In this document: positions 33,222 to 40,421 of the stretch, piece by piece
How positions within the stretch are numbered: position 1 is the stretch's first letter
Layout of the letters: every line of letters starts with the position of its first letter
Source of the DNA: Meishania litoralis
GTDB taxonomy: Bacteria > Bacteroidota > Bacteroidia > Flavobacteriales > Flavobacteriaceae
Assembly: GCF_042611095.1 (NCBI RefSeq)
Contig: NZ_JBHFPV010000002.1
Span: 930,001 to 994,000 of the forward strand
Direction of reading: 5' to 3'
Length of the DNA stretch: 64,000 nt
Position numbers and translations under genes: made by a program
Notes under the pieces: generated by a model
The model's database searches: none
What the model saw: the letters and a program-made list of their open reading frames with translations, nothing else
Told to the model about the DNA's origin: nothing

Positions 33222-34097
33222 GTGATGAAACATACCAACGTATTATTGGCAGGCGCTACAGGCTATTTGGGTGGTTTCTTATTGAAAGTCCTCATCGAAA
33301 GGAAAAATCAGGTCGTAGCCATTGTTCGCAATCCCGATAGCTTGCAAAATGACCATGAGAATTATTTGGAAATAAAACAGGCCCAAGTAACACGACCTGA
33401 GACCTTACGTGATATCTGTAAGGGCATTGACACCGTAATTTCTACCGTGGGCATCACCAGGCAAAAAGACGGTCTTACCTACATGGATGTCGATTATCAG
33501 GCCAATTTGAATTTGTTGGAAGAAGCTAAAAAGTCGAATGTAAAACACTTTGTGTACGTGTCCGCCATTAATGGGGACAAACACCGCAATCTAAAAATCC
33601 TTGAGGCCAAGGAAAAGTTTGCGGATGATTTGAAAGCTTCGGGATTGCATTATACCATCGTACGGCCGAATGGTTTTTTCTCGGATATGAAGGATTTTTT
33701 AGAAATGGCGAAATCGGGACGTGTTTATTTGTTCGGTTCCGGTCATCAAAAATTCAATCCTATCCATGGCGATGACCTAGCAAGGACCATTGTAGCTGCC
33801 TTGGATGATGGCAACAAAGAATTGACCATTGGAGGTCCGGATGTTCTAAGCTTGAATGAAATAAGTGAACTTGCACTAAAAACCTTGAACAAGCCCATTA
33901 AAATTGTGCATTTGCCGGATTGGTCCAGAAAACTGACCATTTGGTTTTTGCGAACTTTTACCAGTGTCAAAACCTATGGACCCATCGAATTTTTTCTCAC
34001 CTTAATGGCAGAGGATTGTATTGCTCCCTGTTTAGGGACCCATCATTTGGAGGATTTTTATAAGGAAGTAGTTCAAAACAATATAGCACCAAAATGA
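33222..34097 (+). CDS. NmrA/NAD(P)H-binding SDR protein
   Basis: A 291-residue atypical short-chain dehydrogenase with the glycine-rich motif VLLAGATGYLGGFLLK near the N-terminus, then VISTVGITRQKDGLTYMDVD and HFVYVSAINGD. The typical active-site Tyr-Lys pair is not evident, as in NmrA-like redox sensors and NDUFA9-like proteins. The C-terminal part is IKIVHLPDWSRKLTIWFLR. The gene overlaps the next by 4 bp (ATGA). Enzymatic role unknown; nucleotide binding is well supported. Confidence 0.82.
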   Translation: MMKHTNVLLAGATGYLGGFLLKVLIERKNQVVAIVRNPDSLQNDHENYLEIKQAQVTRPETLRDICKGIDTVISTVGITRQKDGLTYMDVDYQANLNLLEEAKKSNVKHFVYVSAINGDKHRNLKILEAKEKFADDLKASGLHYTIVRPNGFFSDMKDFLEMAKSGRVYLFGSGHQKFNPIHGDDLARTIVAALDDGNKELTIGGPDVLSLNEISELALKTLNKPIKIVHLPDWSRKLTIWFLRTFTSVKTYGPIEFFLTLMAEDCIAPCLGTHHLEDFYKEVVQNNIAPK

Positions 34098-34480
34098 AAA
34101 AAATAAACGTTTTTGGAAGAATTGCGCTGGGTATTGTAATGGCCTACGTTCTATTTCATATACTGATTTTATTGCAATTTATCCCATCCCATGTGGTTTG
34201 GGGAGGAAAAATAGTGGAACCCAAAACAATCCTAATTTTAGAATGGGTAGCACTTTTGGTTATGCTGTTTTTAGGCAGTTTGATTTTAATGAAAACCAAA
34301 GTAATTCCCAATAAATGGCAAGAGAAAACCCTAAACAGATGGTTATTGGTGTTTTCCGTATATTTTGTGCTCAATACCCTTGGGAATGTACTGGCTGAAA
34401 GTATTTTTGAAAAAGCGCAAGCCCTGCTTACCCTTATTTTAGCGCTAAGTTTATTTAAAATGTCCAAACGTAATCCATGA
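34094..34480 (+). CDS. Small four-TM membrane protein
   Basis: A 128-residue integral membrane protein with four hydrophobic segments (about residues 9-28, 45-65, 82-98, 106-121), for example IALGIVMAYVLFHILILL and ILEWVALLVMLFLGSLIL. It looks like the small DoxX-like or unassigned membrane proteins of Bacteroidota. It overlaps both neighbours by 4 bp: the SDR gene before and the acetyltransferase gene after. This tight coupling suggests a joint task with them. No catalytic residues are recognisable. Confidence 0.65.
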   Translation: MKKINVFGRIALGIVMAYVLFHILILLQFIPSHVVWGGKIVEPKTILILEWVALLVMLFLGSLILMKTKVIPNKWQEKTLNRWLLVFSVYFVLNTLGNVLAESIFEKAQALLTLILALSLFKMSKRNP

Positions 34481-35094
34481 AAGCTCCGGACCCAAATACC
34501 CGCTTCCCCTTATCAAACTACGATACGCTTTGTTTTCTGAAAAACATCGTTACAAATCCGAATATCATAGTGGGAGATTATACCTATTACGATGATTTTG
34601 AAGATGTTGCCAACTTTGAAAAAAACGTCAAATACCATTTTGATTTTATTGGGGACAAGCTCATCATTGGAAAGTTCTGTATGATCGCCTCCGGTGCTAC
34701 TTTTATTATGAACGGTGGTAATCATCTCACCGAAGCCGCAACGGCCTATCCCTTTGCCATATTTGGAGGTGCCTGGCAAAATGCCATGCAGGGCAAAAGC
34801 TATCCCACAAAAGGGGATACAATTATCGGCAATGATGTATGGATAGGCCACGGGGCAACGATTATGCCGGGAATACACATAGGAGATGGTGCCATTATTG
34901 CCACAAAAGCGGTGGTTACAAAAAATGTGGAACCTTACACCATTGTGGGGGGCAATCCTGCAAAACCAATTAAAAAACGCTTCTCCGAGGCTACCATTTC
35001 CAGATTGTTGGAACTACAATGGTGGGATTGGGATATAGAAAAAATCACCCAAAATCTAGGGAAACTCACCAGTAATCCTGAAGCGTTGTTTTAA
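34477..35094 (+). CDS. CatB/Vat-type xenobiotic O-acetyltransferase
   Basis: A 205-residue left-handed beta-helix acetyltransferase. The N-terminal signature NPNIIVGDYTYYDD is that of the CatB/Vat antibiotic acetyltransferase group. Hexapeptide turns are seen in KLIIGKFCMIASGATFIMNG, DTIIGNDVWIGHGATIMPG and IGDGAIIATKAVVTKNV. The catalytic His lies in NGGNHLTEA, and the end YTIVGGNPAKPIKKRF is diagnostic. Members acetylate streptogramin A or chloramphenicol; many have unknown natural substrates. It is the last gene of the operon, ending at the terminator 35119. Confidence 0.88.
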   Translation: MKAPDPNTRFPLSNYDTLCFLKNIVTNPNIIVGDYTYYDDFEDVANFEKNVKYHFDFIGDKLIIGKFCMIASGATFIMNGGNHLTEAATAYPFAIFGGAWQNAMQGKSYPTKGDTIIGNDVWIGHGATIMPGIHIGDGAIIATKAVVTKNVEPYTIVGGNPAKPIKKRFSEATISRLLELQWWDWDIEKITQNLGKLTSNPEALF

Positions 35095-35118
35095 AAACTT
35101 ACATAGTATGTTCCAGAG

Positions 35119-35149
35119 GGCTTAACACTGAAAAGGTTAAGCCTTTTTT
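35119..35149 (+). terminator. Intrinsic terminator closing the serine hydrolase operon
   Basis: GGCTTAAC (35119-35126) pairs with GTTAAGCC (35136-35143), followed by TTTTTT. Confidence 0.85.
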
Positions 35150-35219
35150 GTGCATCTAACTTTTCTTTTCACGATACAAAAACCTTGAATTAGTAAGGAA
35201 AACAAAAAGGTTTTGAATC

Positions 35220-35260
35220 ATAATTCAGGACGATATGCCTTCCTGTGTACAGTTTCTTTG
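35220..35260 (+). promoter_or_regulatory. Island promoter 2 with shared 16-bp motif
   Basis: ATAATTCAGGACGATA at 35220-35235 and TTTG at 35257-35260, the same 22-position step as in promoter 1, 50 bp before the start of the gene at 35310. Confidence 0.7.
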
Positions 35261-35309
35261 CCTCATCAATTCATAACAAATCAAAAACGAAAATTAAAAA
35301 CACATTACA

Positions 35310-35954
35310 ATGAAAAAACTATTCATCATCGGTTTAACACTTTGCACATTAAGTGTTTTTGCACAGGGTAACAAGGAGTCTATACTGAGTAATGATTCCG
35401 ATTATAAGTACAGGGTGAGTTTTCCTGCCATCATCCTAGGTAATATTGGTAAAGGAGGCGAAAGAACCAATACCCAACATATTGAGCTTCATGTGAAGCG
35501 CGAATTGGATTCCAAAAACATCATCGGTGTAAAATTCGCCACTTGGAGATTGTTTCAGCCCATGGGCATACAGTGGTGGGACGGACTCCTGGATAAAATA
35601 GATTCCGAAAGTGAATTCTATCCCGGTTACCTACGTGAAACGGGTATTGGAATTTCATACCAACGCATGCTTTGGAAAGGACTGTTTGCAACGGTGGAAG
35701 TGCTACCGCAATACAAAACCTATCTAGACCTGAACAATGAAAAAATAGCCAATGGATTCAAGCTTTACACGTCTTACCATTTGGGTTATCATATTGCTTT
35801 CGGAAAAAAGAAGCGCATTTTTATTGAGCCACAGGTCCATTTTCAAAATTGGATGTTCGATACCAATACCCCGGACGCCTTTAAACAATTAGACAATAAA
35901 TGGAAATCCTATTTCCTTTTTGAACCGAATCTATACGTTGGAATCAAATTTTAA
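35310..35954 (+). CDS. Exported hypothetical protein, predicted outer-membrane beta-barrel
   Basis: A 214-residue protein with a signal peptide (MKKLFIIGLTLCTLSVFAQG). The mature part alternates hydrophobic and polar residues in strands such as YRVSFPAIILGNIG, TGIGISYQRMLWKGLFATVE and RIFIEPQVHFQNWMF. It ends in an aromatic strand (FLFEPNLYVGIKF), as outer-membrane barrels do for BAM recognition. I do not recognise the family. It has its own motif-bearing promoter (35220) and is followed after 92 bp by the alpha/beta hydrolase gene. Confidence 0.65.
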   Translation: MKKLFIIGLTLCTLSVFAQGNKESILSNDSDYKYRVSFPAIILGNIGKGGERTNTQHIELHVKRELDSKNIIGVKFATWRLFQPMGIQWWDGLLDKIDSESEFYPGYLRETGIGISYQRMLWKGLFATVEVLPQYKTYLDLNNEKIANGFKLYTSYHLGYHIAFGKKKRIFIEPQVHFQNWMFDTNTPDAFKQLDNKWKSYFLFEPNLYVGIKF

Positions 35955-36046
35955 TGAAAATCCCAAAGCGATTCAGTCCTCCATGGAATATTAAATAAGA
36001 ATTGGGATTACAGTGATTTAACCAATAATTTTTTAGCCACCACATC

Positions 36047-37006
36047 ATGAAATATCTATTAGCAGTAATTTGTATTGCGCTATCCTGTACTTTATTCGCG
36101 CAAAGCCCTAGGCTGGATTCAAAACGTGTGGATACCACCCAATTTGTGAAAATTAGGGACAGTAAGCAATTCATCAGTATAAAAGGGAATAAAAGCAATC
36201 CGCTTATGCTGTATTTACATGGTGGACCTGGAGCGGCGAGCTCATCCCACAGGGAACAAATCACCCATATTCTGGAAGAACATTTCTTGGTGGTCCATTG
36301 GGATCAAAGAGGGTCAGGAAAATCATCGCTCGGTAATTTAAAATCGCCCTCCCTTTCGGTTATGACACAAGATGCCGAGGACATCTTGGAATATCTATTG
36401 GAAGCGTTTCATAAAGACAAAATGATAGTGGTAGCCAATTCTTGGGGAACCGTTTTAGGGTTCCATTTGGCATCAAAATATCCAAATAAAATAGCCTCAT
36501 TGGTGGCCATTAGTCCCGTAATAGATAATCAAAAAAGTCAAGATGCGACCCAAGCCAAACTGATAAAACACTACAGGGCACGGAACAATAAGGAAGCCGT
36601 TGGGCAACTTAAAGCTGTACATATACCTTATGAAAACGTCGAGGATATGGCCGTTCAATTTAAATGGATCAGTGATTACAAGGGAACTCCCATTCCAGAA
36701 AATGAATTTGGTCAATACATGAAATTCTTTAAGGAATGGGAGCCACAATGGATGCCCCTTTATAAAGAACTGTATAGCATTAAGGCATTAAAGCATCGAA
36801 CCCTTTTTAAAATCCCCGTGTATGTATTCATAGGGGAGAACGATCTAACCACCGGTTTTGAACTCACACAAAAATTTTATGAAAGGCTAGAAGCACCCAA
36901 AAAGCAACTGTTTCGGCTGAAAAATGTGGGACATCAAATACCGATGTACAAATCGGTAGAAATGCAAAACTTGATATACCATGTTTTGGCGACGGCCAAC
37001 AAGTAA
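36047..37006 (+). CDS. Exported alpha/beta hydrolase (prolyl iminopeptidase-like)
   Basis: A 319-residue alpha/beta-fold hydrolase with a signal peptide (MKYLLAVICIALSCTLFAQS). The oxyanion motif is MLYLHGGPGAASSS, and VHWDQRGSGKS follows, both typical of proline iminopeptidases (peptidase S33). The nucleophile elbow is ANSWGTVLG with Ser in place; the Asp is in VFIGENDLTTGF and the His in KNVGHQIPMY. All catalytic residues are present. Located in the island with two serine hydrolases, suggesting attack on peptide or ester substrates in the periplasm. Confidence 0.88.
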   Translation: MKYLLAVICIALSCTLFAQSPRLDSKRVDTTQFVKIRDSKQFISIKGNKSNPLMLYLHGGPGAASSSHREQITHILEEHFLVVHWDQRGSGKSSLGNLKSPSLSVMTQDAEDILEYLLEAFHKDKMIVVANSWGTVLGFHLASKYPNKIASLVAISPVIDNQKSQDATQAKLIKHYRARNNKEAVGQLKAVHIPYENVEDMAVQFKWISDYKGTPIPENEFGQYMKFFKEWEPQWMPLYKELYSIKALKHRTLFKIPVYVFIGENDLTTGFELTQKFYERLEAPKKQLFRLKNVGHQIPMYKSVEMQNLIYHVLATANK

Positions 37007-37043
37007 TCAATCCAAAGTAAAAGGAATAGCTAGGTTTCAAATA

Positions 37044-37084
37044 ATAATTCAAGACGATTTGCTTGAATAGGTACCCCAAATTTG
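37044..37084 (+). promoter_or_regulatory. Island promoter 3 with shared 16-bp motif
   Basis: ATAATTCAAGACGATT at 37044-37059 and TTTG at 37081-37084, again 22 positions from motif end, 37 bp before the gene at 37121. Confidence 0.7.
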
Positions 37085-37120
37085 TAACATCAATTTAAAA
37101 CAATCAAAAAACGAACAATC

Positions 37121-37774
37121 ATGAAATCAAAGATTCACGAATACCTATTAAAATTAAATAACAAAGGCATGAGTAAAACAATTAAAGAACAAATTTTACT
37201 AAAAATGGCTTGTGTAGCTTTTGCATTCGTATCCAGTATAACATATGCACAAAACGCACATTCAGAAACAACAACACAGAGGGATGGTTTCATCTTCGAA
37301 TTCCAAGTAGGTGGAGGCATAATCGGTATAGAAGATAGTGCTGGCCATCAAACGTTTGACAAAGCCCAGGGAACGTTTGTTTTTCCAGATTTAAAGTTCG
37401 GCCATATGTTGAACGATAAACTCGCCCTTACGGTCTCTTTACCTGGAAACTTATACGAATTTCAGGACAACGACAGGCATTTTGGAGGCTTTATACCGTC
37501 CCTACAATATTGGGTAAAGGATCGTTGGTGGATTCATGGAGGTATAGGTTTGGCCATAGATTCACCGGCACTCTATGACATTAAGGACAACGAAAATGAT
37601 GATTGGAATTTTGGATGTGCCGTGATGGCCAGCACGGGCTATGAAATCTACAAGAAGAAAAATTTTGCGCTGAACGTGCAGTCCAAGCTAGTGATGGGCA
37701 GGGCATTTTTAGCAGGAGATGCACATAGGGACGCAGTAAGCTTTAACATAGGGTTAGGGTTCAGTTGGTTCTAA
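37121..37774 (+). CDS. Predicted outer-membrane beta-barrel protein
   Basis: A 217-residue protein. A signal peptide core (LKMACVAFAFVSSITYAQ) sits at about residues 27-45, so the real start may be the Met at residue 17 (37169, MSKTIKEQ). The mature part has barrel-like strands (FIFEFQVGGGIIGIE, KLALTVSLPGNLYEF, WIHGGIGLAIDS) and ends with the aromatic strand VSFNIGLGFSWF. It has an island promoter and precedes the second serine hydrolase by 46 bp. Function unknown. Confidence 0.65.
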   Translation: MKSKIHEYLLKLNNKGMSKTIKEQILLKMACVAFAFVSSITYAQNAHSETTTQRDGFIFEFQVGGGIIGIEDSAGHQTFDKAQGTFVFPDLKFGHMLNDKLALTVSLPGNLYEFQDNDRHFGGFIPSLQYWVKDRWWIHGGIGLAIDSPALYDIKDNENDDWNFGCAVMASTGYEIYKKKNFALNVQSKLVMGRAFLAGDAHRDAVSFNIGLGFSWF

Positions 37775-37820
37775 TAAGGACTATTTTAAATGAAGTATCT
37801 TACATAACGAAAGCAATACA

Positions 37821-38963
37821 ATGAAAAATAAGGTAATACGAACCATAGTACTCTTTGTTTCCATATGGACTTTTGGTCAGCAGACGGCACCTCAAAAGAT
37901 TGCGGAATTATTTACGACAGAATTGCAAAAGGAACCTATCAAAAGTGCTTTTCTGCACGTCCATTCCAAATCGAAAGGAATTGATGTTCGGTTGGCGGAA
38001 AGTAAGGTGGAAACGGAACATGGCATAACTATTAAAAACCCATTTTACACGGCCAGTATTACCAAAATGCTCACGGCTACCGCCGTAGGCATGTTAAAGG
38101 ACCAAAAGAAGCTGAGTTTTGAAGATAAGATTGCACAATATCTGCCAAAATCACTAATTGAAAAGCTGCACGTATTGGATGGAAAGGACTACTCAAAAGA
38201 CATTACCATCGCCCATCTTTTACAGCATACATCGGGGCTACCAGATTATTTTACGGACAAAACCGAAGATGGTAGTCCCAATATCATCAATCAGCTGTTG
38301 ATGGATACGGATAAGTCGTGGTCACCCGAGGAAATGATTCGGTTTAGCAAAGAAAAAATGAAACCTCATTTTGTACCCGGTGATGGCTATCAGTATACGG
38401 ATACGGAATATGTGCTGTTGGCACTGCTGGTCGAAAAGGTAAGCGGCCTTTCCTTGGATGCGTTTTTTAAACAGCATATTTTTCAGCCTTTAGGGATGCA
38501 GTCTTCCTATATCAATTTAAAATCATCATCGCTGAAGAATGAACGGCCCATGGCCCAATTTTATGCTGACGATATGGAACTATCAACGCTAAAAAGTTTA
38601 AGTGCCGATTGGGGTGGAGGAGGTTTGGTGTCCACAACCCAAGACCTGATTACCTTTCTTGAAGCTTACAACACCAATAAATTGGTAAAAAAGAATACAC
38701 GCCACGCGATGCAACAATGGGTCGATGAAACGGTAGGCATGGAATACGGTTATGGGATACGAAAGGTATCTTTTACAACCCTTTTTGATAATGACACAAA
38801 CTTGGAAGTAATCGGGCATACAGGTAGTACTGCATCCTTTTTGTGGTACTGTCCGCAATTGGACACCTACGTATCAGGCACTTTAAATCAATTGGAAGCT
38901 TCAAAAAGCACCCTCAAATTAGTGTATAACCTACTTCAACTTATAGAAAATGAGTATTTCTAG
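37821..38963 (+). CDS. Serine hydrolase, beta-lactamase/PBP-like family (second copy)
   Basis: A 380-residue class C beta-lactamase-fold hydrolase with a signal peptide (MKNKVIRTIVLFVSIWTFGQ). The catalytic SxxK is S79-I-T-K82 in TASITKMLTATAVG. The second motif reads YTDTEYVLLALL, with Asp where YxN is usual. The third region is GHTGSTASF, a KTG-like HTG. It differs strongly from the serine hydrolase at 31640, so the two are not recent duplicates. Only the signal-peptide type and motif 2 change distinguish likely specificity. The next ORF overlaps its end by 14 bp. Confidence 0.87.
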   Translation: MKNKVIRTIVLFVSIWTFGQQTAPQKIAELFTTELQKEPIKSAFLHVHSKSKGIDVRLAESKVETEHGITIKNPFYTASITKMLTATAVGMLKDQKKLSFEDKIAQYLPKSLIEKLHVLDGKDYSKDITIAHLLQHTSGLPDYFTDKTEDGSPNIINQLLMDTDKSWSPEEMIRFSKEKMKPHFVPGDGYQYTDTEYVLLALLVEKVSGLSLDAFFKQHIFQPLGMQSSYINLKSSSLKNERPMAQFYADDMELSTLKSLSADWGGGGLVSTTQDLITFLEAYNTNKLVKKNTRHAMQQWVDETVGMEYGYGIRKVSFTTLFDNDTNLEVIGHTGSTASFLWYCPQLDTYVSGTLNQLEASKSTLKLVYNLLQLIENEYF

Positions 38964-39114
38964 GTATTCATTTCGGAAAGGAATTGTTTATGCCGTTATT
39001 TTGATGATTCCCATAGCGCCTTCGGTATTTGCACAGTCAGTTCATAAAACGGATTGGAAAGAAGACCTTAAAATCTACAAGGAATTTTTGGTAAGAAAAA
39101 AATCAAAAGAGTAA
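38950..39114 (+). pseudogene. Truncated exported protein, N-terminal remnant
   Basis: A 54-codon ORF that overlaps the end of the serine hydrolase gene. It encodes a full signal peptide (GIVYAVILMIPIAPSVFAQ) and then only about 25 residues (HKTDWKEDLKIYKEFL). The W-EDL--YKEFL pattern resembles the start of the mature part of S41-family peptidases. The coding stops in an AT-rich stretch about 110 bp before the yebC-end direct repeat at 39227, so the gene was probably cut off at the island boundary. Confidence 0.55.
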
Positions 39115-39226
39115 GAAATATTTAATTTTATAATAGGCTTACTTATAAATTACCGAACAAATGTCGAACAAGCATTATTGTATATTTTTTTAATTATTTG
39201 ATTATGAGTATTTTAAATAAAAACTA

Positions 39227-39265
39227 ATGATATACAGAACGTATATCATACCATGCAGGAATAAG
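39227..39265 (+). repeat. Direct repeat of yebC 3' end, right copy (putative att)
   Basis: Matches 29453-29491 at 38 of 39 positions and includes the yebC stop codon. It has no coding role here, because upstream sequence is unrelated to yebC. It marks the distal end of the first accessory segment. Confidence 0.9.
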
Positions 39266-39369
39266 AATAATTTAGTCAATAGTTAAAAGCCCATTGGCTT
39301 ATCATTTTTTGAAAGTGCCGTTAAATAGCCTGCAGCAACTTGATATTTTTGAACTTAGTAATCAAATAA

Positions 39370-40026
39370 ATGACCTCCGTAAAAGAACATTGTTGTGGCG
39401 CAGATTTGTTTTTTGACAGGAAAACGGCAGAAAAACAATATCGGCACTATCTAAAAAATGGTCCATCAAGGGTAACGGCAAAAATCATCCAACAATTAAC
39501 TAGGCAGACTATTGAAGGTAAATCATTGCTTGATGTGGGCGGCGGTATCGGTGCTCTGCAATGGTGGTTCCTTCAACGGGGCGGGTCAAAAACTATATCT
39601 ATCGACGCCTCATCAGGTTATCTGCGGCAAGCGGAGGAACATGCTGCTAAAAATGGATGGGAGACAAAAACTCATTTCATTCTTGGTGATTATACCGAAG
39701 TATATTCTCAAGTCGACCGACCTGATTATATTACACTAGACAAAGTAGTCTGCTGCTATCCTGAATTTAAGGAAATACTTGAAATAAGCTGTCAACAAGC
39801 AAGAACATATGTTGCGCTGAGTTACCCCATTGATGGTATGATTTCTAGAATCATATCTTGGTTCGGCACTCTATTCATAAGATTTAAAAACAATTCTTTT
39901 CGACCCTATGTGCACTCTGTAAATCAAATCAGACAAGTGTTCGAGCAACAGGGATATAAAAGAGTTTCGCATGCACTGGCCTTCCCTTGGCACATTGAAA
40001 TCTATCGTCGAGTAGAGGATATCTAA
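39370..40026 (+). CDS. SAM-dependent methyltransferase
   Basis: A 218-residue class I methyltransferase. Motif I is SLLDVGGGIGALQWWFLQRG; the acidic residue after strand 2 is in TISIDASSGYLRQAEEHA; motif IV region reads DYITLDKVVCCYPEF. It resembles the BchM/UbiE-like group, in which the VGGGxG loop is followed by an SxD strand, but there is no pigment pathway around it. It lies alone between two yebC-derived sequences, in an AT-rich surrounding. Substrate unknown. Confidence 0.82.
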   Translation: MTSVKEHCCGADLFFDRKTAEKQYRHYLKNGPSRVTAKIIQQLTRQTIEGKSLLDVGGGIGALQWWFLQRGGSKTISIDASSGYLRQAEEHAAKNGWETKTHFILGDYTEVYSQVDRPDYITLDKVVCCYPEFKEILEISCQQARTYVALSYPIDGMISRIISWFGTLFIRFKNNSFRPYVHSVNQIRQVFEQQGYKRVSHALAFPWHIEIYRRVEDI

Positions 40027-40140
40027 GGACCATTAAACTGTTGAATAGCAGGCTTTGGTCTACATCGAAGTAAATTCAGGCGAATGACATTGCCTATCAT
40101 GACCTATTTATGTACGAACAATAGTTGAAGCCATAAGGAA

Positions 40141-40357
40141 GTAGTGGTATTGCCGATTTATGGGCCTTTCGAAAGTTTCGGGGCCATTCTAAAGGAATGG
40201 GAGCACCAGGGCATTGAAATCCTTTCCTCGGGATTTTGAGCGTATTCCACAAGTGACCAATCAATTGACAGACGAAGAAGCCGCCGTTGTCGACAACTAC
40301 TCGAATAATTAAAGAGGGCGATGATGGGCAGAACGTATACCATACGACGTAGAAATG
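40141..40357 (+). pseudogene. Decayed copy of the yebC 3' end
   Basis: About 215 bp that align with yebC 29272-29490 over its whole length: shared blocks include CCTTTCGAAAGTTTCGG, GGCATTGAAATCCTTTCCTC and ATTGACAGACGAAGAAGCCG. Insertions and substitutions break the frame (for example GGGATTTTGAGCG for GGGATTTGAGCG). It lacks a start and the N-terminal two thirds. It is best read as a displaced, now neutral, 3' end left by an older insertion into yebC. Confidence 0.9.
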
Positions 40358-40375
40358 ATATCGCCTGAAACCATA

Positions 40376-40408
40376 AAAAAAGCCACCTTGCACAAGGTGG
40401 CTTTTTGT
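40376..40408. terminator. Bidirectional intrinsic terminator
   Basis: AGCCACCTTG CA CAAGGTGGCT (40381-40402) with a T-run to the right and an A-run to the left. It closes the large minus-strand gene ending at 40422. Confidence 0.9.
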
Positions 40409-40421
40409 CTTTTTATCAGCC

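Noticed and set aside
31640..38963. The two beta-lactamase-fold genes as antibiotic resistance beta-lactamases
   Set aside because: The family is broad (esterases, D-peptidases) and neither shows features specific for AmpC; only the fold and catalytic motifs are supported.
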